Below are positions 26,779-35,157 of a stretch of 64,000 nt of DNA, piece after piece; the first letter of the stretch is position 1, and every line of letters begins with the position of its first letter. Made by a program: the position numbers and the translations under genes. Location of the stretch: assembly GCA_051209155.1 (NCBI GenBank), contig JBPJGB010000002.1. One strand, given 5' to 3'. The notes beneath the pieces are model-generated. The model was given only the letters and a program-made list of their open reading frames with translations, was not told the origin of the DNA and searched no databases. The stretch comes from Actomonas sp051209155. Its GTDB lineage: Bacteria > Verrucomicrobiota > Verrucomicrobiia > Opitutales > Opitutaceae.

Positions 26779-28164
26779 GTGCACTCACGCCGCGATTTTC
26801 TTCGCCAGACCGGTCTTTATTCCGCCGCGTTCTTTGGTCTCCGCTCGCTGGTTTCTTCCCCGCTGCATGCGGCCCTGAAGGATGGCAACGCGCTCCGCGG
26901 GTTTGGCCCGCTGCAGGACGATCCGCAAAACCTCCTGCGGGTGGCCCAAGGCTTCACGCGCACGGCATTTTCCTTTGCGGGTGAGGAGATGGACGACGGT
27001 CTGCTGGTGCCCGGCAAACACGACGGCATGGCCGCGTTCGCCGGACCGGACGGACTCACCTTGCTGGTCCGCAACCATGAGCTGGAAAGCGCCTGGTTGG
27101 ACGGCAGCCCCTTTGGGCCGGACAACGGTCGCTTCGGCCGAGTGGACGCAAGTCGCGTTTACGACCGCGGCCATTCGCGCCGCCCGTGCCTCGGCGGGAC
27201 GACGACACTGGTCTTTGACACCGCGACACAGACCTTCAAAGGCCATCACCTCTCGCTGGCCGGCACGCAGCGCAACTGCGCGGGCGGCCCGACGCCCTGG
27301 GGCACCTGGATCACCTGTGAGGAGGTCAATGCCGAACGTGAGCCGGACGAAGAACAGTATCACGGCTACAATTTTGAAGTCGCTCCCTCGGCCGAACCCG
27401 GGCTCGTCGAGCCGGTGCCGCTGCGCGACATGGGGCGATTCCGCCACGAGGCGGTGACCGTCGATCCGGTTTCGGGCGCCATCTACGAGACCGAGGATCT
27501 GGGGGATGGATTGTTGTATCGGTTCCTGCCGCACGAACCCGGCAAGCTGGCGCGCGGTGGCCGCCTGCAGGCGCTGGCGGTGACGGGTATCGATCAGGCG
27601 GATACGCGCAACTGGCCCGGCACCCCGGGCTTTCCGATCGGCCAGCCCCTGGTGGTCGAGTGGATCGATTTGGAAAACGTCGACAGTCCGGTGCTCGACC
27701 TGCGTCACCGCGGTCGCGCGGCGGGCGCGGCGGTCTTTGCGCGCGGCGAGGGCGCCTGGTGGGGCGATGGCGCCGGCTACTTTGCCATGACCAACGGTGG
27801 ACGGAACACCATGGGGCAGATTTTTAAATACACGCCCAGTCCGCACGAAGGCACGCCGGCCGAGGCGACGCATCCCGGCACCTTGGAACTCTTCGCCGAA
27901 CCCAACGACACGGGGCTGCTGAGCAACTGCGACAATCTCTGCATCGCGCCCTGGGGGGACCTGATCGTATGCGAGGACACGAACGGCACCTGCCGGATCG
28001 TGGGCATCACGCCGGCGGGTGAATACTACGTCATCGCGGACAATCCGACGCCGAACCGCGAGTTGGCCGGAGCGTGCTTCTCGCCGGATGGCAGCACGCT
28101 CTTCGTGAATGTGCAGAACCCCGGCTACACGGTCGCCATCACCGGTCCGTGGCCGACGGTTTGA
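26779..28164 (+). CDS. Tat-exported DUF839 (PhoX-like) protein
   Basis: 461 residues, GTG start. The N-terminus SRRDFLRQTGLYSAAFFGLRSL is a twin-arginine signal. The body matches DUF839/PhoX-like beta-propellers: LVRNHELE, CLGGTTTLVFD, GTWITCEEV, GRFRHEAVTVDPVSGAIYETEDLGDGLLYRFLP and LSNCDNLCIAPWGDLIVCEDT. Founding PhoX proteins are calcium/iron phosphatases, but many homologues have no tested activity. Its location is most likely periplasmic. It is convergent with the pseudouridine synthase gene six bases away. Confidence 0.88.
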   Translation: MHSRRDFLRQTGLYSAAFFGLRSLVSSPLHAALKDGNALRGFGPLQDDPQNLLRVAQGFTRTAFSFAGEEMDDGLLVPGKHDGMAAFAGPDGLTLLVRNHELESAWLDGSPFGPDNGRFGRVDASRVYDRGHSRRPCLGGTTTLVFDTATQTFKGHHLSLAGTQRNCAGGPTPWGTWITCEEVNAEREPDEEQYHGYNFEVAPSAEPGLVEPVPLRDMGRFRHEAVTVDPVSGAIYETEDLGDGLLYRFLPHEPGKLARGGRLQALAVTGIDQADTRNWPGTPGFPIGQPLVVEWIDLENVDSPVLDLRHRGRAAGAAVFARGEGAWWGDGAGYFAMTNGGRNTMGQIFKYTPSPHEGTPAEATHPGTLELFAEPNDTGLLSNCDNLCIAPWGDLIVCEDTNGTCRIVGITPAGEYYVIADNPTPNRELAGACFSPDGSTLFVNVQNPGYTVAITGPWPTV

Positions 28165-28170
28165 CGACGG

Positions 28171-28800
28171 TCATTCGAATACCAGCCGACGCTGGGCCGG
28201 CGAAAGTTCGGTGTGTTCGCCGGGGGCGAGTGCGAGTTCGTTGAGGGCCAGCCGACCGATTGCCGCGCGATGCAGTCTCAGGGTGGGGTGACCCACCGCG
28301 GCGGTCATGCGGCGGACTTGGCGGTTTTTGCCTTCGGTGAGCACGAGCGAGATCCAAGCGTCCGGGACGTTCTTGCGGTAGCGCACCGGCGGGTCGCGCG
28401 GCGGCAGGGTTGGCGAAGGTTCCAGCAAACGGGCTCCGCAAGGCGCGGTGTGGTGGCCACGGATTGTGACACCGGCGGCGAGCTGAGCTAGGGCGTCGGC
28501 ATCCGGCACCCGTTCGACCTGCGCCCAATACTCGCGCCGGTGGCCGCGGGACGGATCGAGCAAACGCGTGTTGAGGCCGGCTTCGTCGCTCAGGAGGAGC
28601 AGCCCCTCGGAGTCCGCATCGAGTCGACCGAGGGGGTAGACGCGCGGAGGCAGCCCAAACTCCGCCAAGGTGCGCCAACGCGACCCTGGCTCTGGCGTAA
28701 ACTGAGAAAGCACGCCGTAGGGTTTGTAGATCGCGAGCAGCACGGCGGCCAGCAAAGGAGAGCGGGCGAAGGGTTTGCGAGAACGAAGAAAACGCCTCAT
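28171..28800 (-). CDS. rluE: rRNA pseudouridine synthase, RluE/RsuA group
   Basis: 209 residues counting from MRRFLRSRKPFARSP. It lacks an S4 domain and starts almost directly with the catalytic domain (IYKPYGVLSQFTPEPG). The catalytic Asp lies in GRLDADSEGLLLLSDEAGL. The C-terminal TEGKNRQVRRMTAAVGHPTLRLHR is the conserved RNA-binding part. This fits RluE, which modifies 23S rRNA. Longer in-frame extensions upstream overlap the divergent oxidoreductase gene and are discarded. Confidence 0.9.
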   Translation of the reverse strand: MRRFLRSRKPFARSPLLAAVLLAIYKPYGVLSQFTPEPGSRWRTLAEFGLPPRVYPLGRLDADSEGLLLLSDEAGLNTRLLDPSRGHRREYWAQVERVPDADALAQLAAGVTIRGHHTAPCGARLLEPSPTLPPRDPPVRYRKNVPDAWISLVLTEGKNRQVRRMTAAVGHPTLRLHRAAIGRLALNELALAPGEHTELSPAQRRLVFE

Positions 28801-28809
28801 GGGTATCGC

Positions 28810-29799
28810 ATGCGTGCTGTTCAATTTCCCGCCGCCAACGAAATCGAAGTCTGCGAGGTGCCCGCGCCGACGCCGCCAACCGGCGAGGCCGTTGTCGAGC
28901 TCAAGGCCGCGGCGCTCAATCACCGCGACCTGTGGATCAAGCTCGGCCAATATGCCGGCTTGAAGTTCCCCATCGTGCCGGGGTCGGACGGGGCCGGGGT
29001 GGTGGTCAGCGGCGGCGAGGCTGCGGGTTTCCGTCCGGGGGATGAGGTGATCATCTATCCTGGGCTCGACTGGGGCGACCATCCACATGCGCAGAGCAAG
29101 GCCTTCTCGATTCTCGGTCTGCCGCGCGACGGCACCTTGGCGCAACAGATCTCGATTCCGGCCGGGCAACTGGCGGTGAAGCCGCCGCATCTGACCTGGA
29201 ACGAAGCCGCCGCCCTGCCTCTGGCCGGACTCACCGCCTATCGCGCGTTGTTCTCGCGGGCGCACCTGCGGGCGGGTGAACGTGTGCTCATCAGCGGCAT
29301 CGGCGGCGGCGTGGCGCTGTTCGCGCTGCAATACGCGGTCGCGGCCGGAGCGGAGGTGTGGGTGACGTCGAGCAGCGCGGACAAGATAACCCGAGCGAAA
29401 GCCTTGGGCGCCAAAGGTGGTTTTGATTACACAGCGGCCGACTGGGCCACGGCGGCCGAGGCCACGGCCGGCGCGTTTGATGTCATTGTCGACAGCGCTG
29501 GCGGCGATGGCTTCGGTGCGCTCATCGATGTCGCGGCGCCGGGTGCGCGCATCGTATTCTTTGGCGCCACGCGCGGCGATCCCTCAAGTCTGCCGATGCG
29601 AAAGGTGTTTTGGAAGCAGCTCTCGCTGCTGGGCACGACGATGGGCAACGCCGATGATTGGCAAGCCATGCTGGCCTTCGTGGCGGAGCACCAGATCAAG
29701 CCGGTGGTGAGCGAGACCTTTACGCTCGATCAGGCACCGGCGGCCTTCGACCTGATGGAGCGGGGCGGCCAATTCGGGAAGATCGTGGTCACGATCTAG
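28810..29799 (+). CDS. Zinc-independent quinone oxidoreductase / MDR-family dehydrogenase
   Basis: 329 residues of the medium-chain dehydrogenase/reductase family. The N-terminal GroES-like domain has LNHRDLWIKLGQYAG and VPGSDGAGVVV. The Rossmann motif is ISGIGGGVALFALQYAVAAGA. The C-terminus has FGKIVVTI. No four-cysteine structural zinc loop is seen, so a quinone-oxidoreductase (QOR) type is likely. It starts 9 bp from the divergent rluE start; its stop overlaps the end of the eamA gene by four bases (convergent). Confidence 0.9.
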   Translation: MRAVQFPAANEIEVCEVPAPTPPTGEAVVELKAAALNHRDLWIKLGQYAGLKFPIVPGSDGAGVVVSGGEAAGFRPGDEVIIYPGLDWGDHPHAQSKAFSILGLPRDGTLAQQISIPAGQLAVKPPHLTWNEAAALPLAGLTAYRALFSRAHLRAGERVLISGIGGGVALFALQYAVAAGAEVWVTSSSADKITRAKALGAKGGFDYTAADWATAAEATAGAFDVIVDSAGGDGFGALIDVAAPGARIVFFGATRGDPSSLPMRKVFWKQLSLLGTTMGNADDWQAMLAFVAEHQIKPVVSETFTLDQAPAAFDLMERGGQFGKIVVTI

Positions 29800-30674
29800 C
29801 TCGTTTGGTTTCGTTCCCTCGGCTTTGCGATCACCAAGCCGGTGCCGGCGATCATGATGGCGCAGCCGGCGATCATGCCGGAGGTGATTGTTTCGCCGAG
29901 CAGGAGCGCGCCCCACAACATGCCGAAGATCGGAATCACGAAGGTGATGGTGGTGACGCGCGTCGGCCCGATATCCGCCATGAGCCGATAGAAGAGAAAA
30001 TACGCGAGGCCACTGCACACCAAGGCCAGGGTGAGCAGCGCGCCGGCTTGGGTGAGAGTGGGCCAAGCGGTGGGCGGCGCCAACGGCAGGCCGAGCAAGA
30101 GCACCGGCGCCACAAACAACTGGCTGAACGCGGCGTTGCCCTGCGCGGGCAGGTGGCTCGCCTTCAGTTTGATGTAGATGCCGGCCAGCGCGTAGCACAG
30201 CGGAGCGATGAGGGTGATGATGATCGCGATGACCGTGGTCGGGGTGAGCGCCACATTGCCGAGCTTGTTGGCCAACGTGACGCCGGTGATGCCCAACGCG
30301 ACGCCGAGTCCGCGACGCAGGTCAAACGCCTCGTCCAACCAGATCGCCGCAAACACCGCGCCGAAGAGCGGCGTGGCGGCGTTGATGATCGAGAGCAACG
30401 ACGCCGGCAACCACAGGGCCCCCACCGCGAAGCAGATGAAGGGGATCCCGCTCGCGATGAGGCCAACCCGAAAGTAATCCCAGCGATAACGGCGCCATTC
30501 CGCGTCGATGCCGCGGGAGGCGAGGTAGGCGGCGACCGCGAGGCCGGCGATGCCCAGGCGCCCGGCGGCGGTGAGCACCGGGCCAAACACGGGCGCGCAG
30601 ATGCGGATGAAAACAAAGGACGAACCCCAGATCGCGCAGAGCGTGATGAATTTGATCCAATCCTGTGACCTCAT
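29796..30674 (-). CDS. EamA/DMT-superfamily permease
   Basis: 292 residues with about ten membrane helices and the family signature LCAIWGSSFVFIRICAPVFGPVLTAAGRLG at the N-terminus. FVIPIFGMLWGALLLGETIT lies in the second EamA repeat. It is an inner-membrane exporter of unknown substrate. The start ATG overlaps the ada stop (ATGA), so the gene is expressed as the second gene of an ada-eamA operon and may be alkylation-inducible. Confidence 0.9.
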   Translation of the reverse strand: MRSQDWIKFITLCAIWGSSFVFIRICAPVFGPVLTAAGRLGIAGLAVAAYLASRGIDAEWRRYRWDYFRVGLIASGIPFICFAVGALWLPASLLSIINAATPLFGAVFAAIWLDEAFDLRRGLGVALGITGVTLANKLGNVALTPTTVIAIIITLIAPLCYALAGIYIKLKASHLPAQGNAAFSQLFVAPVLLLGLPLAPPTAWPTLTQAGALLTLALVCSGLAYFLFYRLMADIGPTRVTTITFVIPIFGMLWGALLLGETITSGMIAGCAIMIAGTGLVIAKPRERNQTS

Positions 30675-31774
30675 GTGTGCTTGTTAGCGGCCATGCGCCG
30701 CTCGTGGTCAAGCAGCCACTGCTTGCGCCAAAGCCCGCCACCGTAGCCGGTGAGCTTGCCGTCCGCCGCAATCACGCGGTGGCAGGGAATGATGATGGAA
30801 AGGTAGTTCATGCCGTTGGCGCGACCGACGGCGCGGGAGGCGCCGGGACGGCCGAGTGCGGCGGCCATTTGGGAGTAGCTCTGGGTTTCGGCGGGGCCGA
30901 TGGTGCGCAGGTGGGCCCAGGCGGCTTGTTCAAAAGGCGTGCCGGTGGGCGCGAGCGGCAGGTCAAAGGCCGTGCGTTGGCCGGCGAAGTATTCAGCAAG
31001 TTGTGACGCGGCCGCGTCGAGCACGGGGTGGGCGCCGGGCACGACGGTGACCTTCAGGCGCTCGCGCAGGGTGATGAGTTTGCGTTCGAGTCCGCGGCGA
31101 TCGACGAAGTCCAGCACGTGCAGTCCGGCATCGTCGGCCACGGCGAGCATGCGCCCGAGTGGGGTGGTGAAGCGTTCGGCAAACAGGATGCGTTGGCTGG
31201 CGGCGGCATCCTTGGGCGGAGCGCCAAAGAGGCGGCGGACGGCGTCGCGAAAGCCGCTGGCGGATTCAAAACCGCGGGCGAACTGGGCCTCGGTGACATT
31301 GCCGTGGTGACCGACCTCGCGCAGCGCCAGACCCATGCGGCGTGCACGGGCGTAGGCCTGGAAAGTCATGCCGTAGTAGCGGCGAAACTGGCGCCGGGCG
31401 GTGGAGGGATCGATGCCGCGAGCGCTCAGCTCCTTTTCGGTGATGCGGCCGGTGGGATCGGCCTCGATGGCGTCGCGCAGCGCGGTGACGAGCGGCGGTG
31501 GCGGCAGTTCCTGGTCAAGCGGTTTGCAGAGTTTGCAGGGCCGAAAGCCGGCGTGCAGGGCATCGGACGGCGAGGCGTAGAAGGAGATGTTCTCAGGTTT
31601 GGGTTTGCGGGCTCCGCAAGTGGGCCGACAGAAAATTCCCGTGGTGTGCACGCCGACGAGAAAAATGCCCTCCGCGGCCGAGTCCCGGTCGTAGAAGGCC
31701 CGCATCATGGCATCGCGGGGAGGGAGTTTGGCGGCAAGGGGCGGCATCGGCGCAGGGGCGAGGTGGTAGCTCAT
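30671..31774 (-). CDS. ada: Bifunctional Ada: methylphosphotriester-activated regulator and O6-methylguanine methyltransferase
   Basis: 367 residues, full-length Ada. Residues about 20-90 form the Zn/methyl-acceptor domain (FCRPTCGARKPKPENISF, then CKLCKP). Residues about 95-190 form the AraC-type helix-turn-helix (RRQFRRYYGMTFQAYARARRMG). The C-terminal Ogt domain has the methyl-acceptor PCHRVIAADGKLTGYGGGLWRK. It self-activates after alkylation and should control the downstream eamA gene. Confidence 0.95.
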   Translation of the reverse strand: MSYHLAPAPMPPLAAKLPPRDAMMRAFYDRDSAAEGIFLVGVHTTGIFCRPTCGARKPKPENISFYASPSDALHAGFRPCKLCKPLDQELPPPPLVTALRDAIEADPTGRITEKELSARGIDPSTARRQFRRYYGMTFQAYARARRMGLALREVGHHGNVTEAQFARGFESASGFRDAVRRLFGAPPKDAAASQRILFAERFTTPLGRMLAVADDAGLHVLDFVDRRGLERKLITLRERLKVTVVPGAHPVLDAAASQLAEYFAGQRTAFDLPLAPTGTPFEQAAWAHLRTIGPAETQSYSQMAAALGRPGASRAVGRANGMNYLSIIIPCHRVIAADGKLTGYGGGLWRKQWLLDHERRMAANKHT

Positions 31775-31916
31775 GAACCGGAGCTTAGCAAATCGCGGGA
31801 GGACCGCGCCGCCGATTTTCGGGCAGAGATGTGGGCGCAGGACGAGAGGCAGGATAGGGTTTTAACCACGAATGGACACGAATGGCTTCGGCTACCGCCT
31901 ACGCACTGGGGGGCAT

Positions 31917-32372
31917 AAAAAAACCACCGTTTGGGTGCGGTGGTTAAAGAATGGTGGCGAGACCCGGATCCGAGCGGAGCGAGAACCTGAGGCCGAAGCA
32001 TCGACATTTCGGGTCGAGGGGGACGGCTTGCATGGGTTCAAGGCACAAAAAAACCACCGTTTGGGTGCGGTGGTTAAAGAATGGTGGCGAGACCCGGATC
32101 CGAGCGGAGCGAGAACCTGAGGCCGAAGGCCGAAGCATCGACATTTCGGGTCGAGGGGGACGGCTTGCATGGGTTCAAGGCACAAAAAAACCACCGTTTG
32201 GGTGCGGTGGTTAAAGAATGGTGGCGAGACCCGGATCCGAGCGGAGCGAGAACCTGAGGCCGAAGGCCGAAGCATCGACATTTCGGGTCGAGGGGGACGG
32301 CTTGCATGGGTTCAAGGCACAAAAAAACCACCGTTTGGGTGCGGTGGTTAAAGAATGGTGGCGAGACCCGGA
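31917..32372 (-). repeat. Tandem repeats of the tRNA-Phe 3' end plus terminator
   Basis: Three tandem copies follow the tRNA-Phe gene in its transcription direction, with periods 137, 137 and 130 bp. Each copy holds the last 17 nt of the tRNA (tggtggcgagacccgga on the + strand: copies at 32219-32235, 32082-32098 and 31952-31968, parental at 32356-32372). Each also holds a full terminator hairpin and a 70-80 bp spacer with gagcggagcgag and aggccgaag blocks. The 7-bp length difference is one extra ggccgaa. The short open frames through the repeats are not genes. Confidence 0.93.
32321..32349 (-). terminator. Intrinsic terminator of tRNA-Phe (first of four)
   Basis: On the minus strand an AACCACCG/CGGTGGTT stem with loop CACCCAAA is followed by a run of seven T. 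It starts 7 nt past the CCA end. Identical hairpins recur at 32184-32212, 32047-32075 and 31917-31945, one in each repeat, giving four terminators in series. Confidence 0.88.
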
Positions 32373-32431
32373 ATCGAACCGGGGACACGCGCATTTTCAG
32401 TGCGCTGCTCTACCAACTGAGCTATCTCGCC
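32356..32431 (-). tRNA. tRNA-Phe (anticodon GAA)
   Basis: 76 nt including an encoded CCA. On the minus strand the acceptor GGCGAGA pairs with TCTCGCC. The D-arm is TAGCTCAGTTGGTAGAGCA, the anticodon loop is CTGAAAATG (GAA), and the T-arm carries GGTTCGATTCC. Its last 17 nt and its terminator are duplicated three times downstream. Confidence 0.97.
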
Positions 32432-32552
32432 GTCAGAGGAGGGAGGAGAGGACCGATTCAAGGGCGGGTCGTCAATAGGTTTTTGCAGTCGAAAATCGGG
32501 TCGGCATTGGAAACCTCAAGGGAGCGATAATCCTTCACGTGCGAGTGAGGAA

Positions 32553-32656
32553 GGTAGGGCGGGGCCGCTGGGCCCGCCGCGTTGGGTGGGCACGCGAAAG
32601 AGCGACGGCGGGGCACGACCCGGTGGATGCGGTCGGCCCGGCGGTCCGACCCTACC
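32553..32656. repeat. GC-rich palindromic (REP-like) element at the SNF2 gene end
   Basis: Outer arms ggtagggcggggccgc (32553-32568) and its near-complement ending ccctacc (32656) enclose about 70 bp of GC-rich sequence with further internal symmetry. The right arm covers the SNF2 stop codon. It may be a dispersed repeat or a folded transcription terminator. No transposase is linked to it. Confidence 0.5.
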
Positions 32657-35063
32657 TCAGCAGCTCGCGCAGGTCGCCGAGTTCGAGTTTGGCGGCGGCG
32701 GCGTCACTGGCTTCGAAGACGTCGGCCAGGAGGGCGCGTTTTTGTTCCTGCAGGCCGAGCACCTTCTCTTCGACGGTGTTGCTGCAGATAAGCTTGTAGC
32801 TGGTGACGACGCGGGTCTGGCCGATGCGGTGGGCCCGGTCGGTGGCCTGGGCCTCAACCGCAGGGTTCCACCACGGATCGAAGTGAATCACGGTGTCGGC
32901 ACCGGTGAGGTTGAGACCGGTGCCACCAGCCTTGAGCGAAAGGAAGAAGACTGGGATTGACTCGTCACCTTGGAAGGCATCGACGGCGGCCTGGCGCTGT
33001 TTGGGGTTCATGGCGCCGTCCAGGTAGGCGTAGGGCAGGCCGTCGGCATCGAGTTCGGCGCGGAGCAACGCGAGCAGGGACGTGAATTGGGAGAAAACCA
33101 ACACGCGGTGACCTTCGTCGACAATCTCGTCCAGGAGCTCGCGGAAGGCGGCGAGTTTGGCCGACCATTCCGGCGCGGCCTCGGGTTGGAGCAGGCGCGG
33201 GTCGCAGCAGGTCTGGCGCAGGCGCAGGAGTTGGGTGAGGGTGGCGAGGCGCAGGGCGTTTTCCGATGCGCCGCTGGCTTCGAGGTCGAAGAGCGCGCGT
33301 TCGCTGTCTTCCTGAGTTCGCCGATAGAGCGCGGACTGGCTGGGGGTGAGGTCGCAGTAAACAACTTGCTCGATCTTCTCCGGCAGCTCCGGCGCGACGG
33401 TGATCTTGGTGCGGCGCAGGATGTAGGGCGCGGTCTGTGCGCGCAGGCGCTCGTCGTGCCAGCGGCGATCGTCCCCGCGGGTGCCGGGTGGGATGGGTTT
33501 GAGGAAACCAGGCAACAGGAATTCGAAGAGCGAACGCAGGTCGTCGAGGGAGTTTTCCAAGGGCGTGCCGGTGAGCAGAAATCGGCTGGCGGCGTCGAGG
33601 GCGCGCAGGGCCTTGGCGTTGCGGGTGCGGCGATTTTTGATGTGCTGGGCCTCGTCGGCGATGACGGTGCGCCATCGGTTCTGCGCGAAGATGGCGCGGT
33701 CGTTGGCGAGCGTGCCGTAGGACGTGATGATCAGATCATGGGACGTCGCGTCGGTGGCGGTGTTGAGGCGGCTGCTGCCGTGGTGGACGAAGACGCGCAG
33801 GTGCGGGACGAAGCGCAGGGCCTCGCGGCGCCAGTTTTCGATCAAGGAAGCCGGCGCGATCACGAGCGCAGGCGTTCGGTCATTTTCGCCATGCAGTGCC
33901 GCCAGGAGACTCAGTGCCTGCAGGGTTTTACCGAGACCCATTTCGTCGGCGAGGATGCCGCCGAGTTCGTGCTGATGCAGCATGTGGAGCCAGGCGACGC
34001 CGAGTTTTTGGTAGGGGCGCAGGCTGTTCTCGAGATCGACGGTCAGCGGGGCCGGCGGCAAGGTGGTGAGGTCGCGGAGAGCGGAACTGCGTCGGCGCCA
34101 AGCGGCGGGGGATTGGAAACCGGGGGCGAGGTCCTCGAGCAGGTCGTCGATCTCGGCGGCGCGGCTGGCGGGAATCCGGTGCGTCTGGCGGGCGCCGGGC
34201 AGGGCGGTTTGGTCGCCGGCGAGCGCGCTTTGCACGGCGCCGACGCGGCGGGCGGCTTCGCGATCGATGAGGTAGATCTTGTTGCTCGTCTCCACGTAAC
34301 CACGGCCGGCGGTGAGGGCCGAGCCGATGGCGGCGGGTGGGGCGTCGCCGGCGCGCAGACCGAGCGAGACGTCGAAGCCGTCTTCAGCAACCGTGACCTG
34401 CGCGTCGATTTCCGTGAGCACGATCTTGGCGGTGTTGCGCTCGAAGTTGGCGGTGAACTCGGCCTGGAAGTCCTCGCGCAGGGTGGTCAGATGAGCGGCG
34501 AGAAAGGCGAGGGTCTTGTGGCGGTCGCGCAGCCACCACTTGCGGTTGGAGGGTTCGAGGCGAAAACCGTGCTCTTTGAGCAGATCGAGGGCCGCTCCGT
34601 AGCTGTGCGACTCGCGGGATGGCAAGGTGATGGCGAGGAAGTGTTCGGAGCCGTCGACCGTGAGCGGGGCTAGGTCCCGCTCGCGGGAGATTTTGGATTT
34701 TGGATTTTGGATTTTCGGCTGCTCAGTTGGCGGCGGGGTGGTGGCTGCGGCAGGTTTGGGGAGTTCCAGGTGCTCCGACACGCCGCGGAGGATGGGGCCG
34801 ACCCAGAGCAGGGTTTTTTGCGGGGCATTGACGAAAGCGAAGACGGGCTGGCCGCGCAGCAGGGTGACGAGTTCGCCGAGCTGGGCGCTGGTCAGTTGGA
34901 GGAAGAGGACCGGGGCGGGGGCCGCGCCCATGCGTTGCAGGGCGGCGAGGGCGGGCAGGAGCTCGGGTTGCGGTGGCCGGCTCAGGTCAACCTCGACCTT
35001 CAGCGCGATGGCGTCACGCGGAGCGGAGGAGGCGAGGTTGGGCGGCAGGAGGAGTCGAATCAT
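32652..35063 (-). CDS. SNF2/Rad54-family DEAD-like helicase
   Basis: 803 residues, an ATP-driven DNA translocase. The N-terminal 330 residues are a less conserved bacterial SNF2-associated region. The motor contains LGGILADEMGLGKTLQAL (Walker A), VIADEAQHIKN (motif II, DEAQ), LLTGTPLENSLDDLRSLFEFLLPG, and the C-terminal lobe SLKAGGTGLNLTGADTVIHFDPWWNP and ATDRAHRIGQTR. A linker near residues 115-122 is encoded by tandem 7-bp repeats. The target of remodelling is unknown. Confidence 0.93.
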   Translation of the reverse strand: MIRLLLPPNLASSAPRDAIALKVEVDLSRPPQPELLPALAALQRMGAAPAPVLFLQLTSAQLGELVTLLRGQPVFAFVNAPQKTLLWVGPILRGVSEHLELPKPAAATTPPPTEQPKIQNPKSKISRERDLAPLTVDGSEHFLAITLPSRESHSYGAALDLLKEHGFRLEPSNRKWWLRDRHKTLAFLAAHLTTLREDFQAEFTANFERNTAKIVLTEIDAQVTVAEDGFDVSLGLRAGDAPPAAIGSALTAGRGYVETSNKIYLIDREAARRVGAVQSALAGDQTALPGARQTHRIPASRAAEIDDLLEDLAPGFQSPAAWRRRSSALRDLTTLPPAPLTVDLENSLRPYQKLGVAWLHMLHQHELGGILADEMGLGKTLQALSLLAALHGENDRTPALVIAPASLIENWRREALRFVPHLRVFVHHGSSRLNTATDATSHDLIITSYGTLANDRAIFAQNRWRTVIADEAQHIKNRRTRNAKALRALDAASRFLLTGTPLENSLDDLRSLFEFLLPGFLKPIPPGTRGDDRRWHDERLRAQTAPYILRRTKITVAPELPEKIEQVVYCDLTPSQSALYRRTQEDSERALFDLEASGASENALRLATLTQLLRLRQTCCDPRLLQPEAAPEWSAKLAAFRELLDEIVDEGHRVLVFSQFTSLLALLRAELDADGLPYAYLDGAMNPKQRQAAVDAFQGDESIPVFFLSLKAGGTGLNLTGADTVIHFDPWWNPAVEAQATDRAHRIGQTRVVTSYKLICSNTVEEKVLGLQEQKRALLADVFEASDAAAAKLELGDLRELLR
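34686..34713. repeat. Heptanucleotide tandem repeat inside the SNF2 gene
   Basis: About three copies of ttttgga occur in tandem. On the coding strand they give the low-complexity peptide KIQNPKSKI in the N-terminal linker. The coding frame is intact. Such AT-rich heptamers contrast with the GC-rich surroundings; a similar short run (aaatcgt units) lies upstream of mnmA near 5894-5913. Confidence 0.7.
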
Positions 35064-35076
35064 GCGAGGGGGCTAG

Positions 35077-35112
35077 GGAGAAAGAGAAAGATAAAGAGAA
35101 AGATAAAGAATA
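35077..35112. repeat. Purine-rich short tandem repeat in the snf2/sigma divergent spacer
   Basis: Repeats of gagaaagataaa make an almost pure purine tract in the 94-bp spacer between the SNF2 start and the ECF sigma start. Copy-number change here could alter promoter spacing for either gene. That consequence is speculative. Confidence 0.7.
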
Positions 35113-35157
35113 TGAGGTTGGGAATAGAGTGGGCGTTCGCATGCTCAGACCGACTGC

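Noticed and set aside
31860..32530. Direct repeats resembling a CRISPR array, and short ORFs across them
   Set aside because: Repeat units are 130-137 bp, contain the tRNA-Phe end and a terminator, and the parts between are themselves repeated instead of unique. No cas gene is near. The ORFs are the same peptide repeated by the DNA repeat and have no ribosome site.
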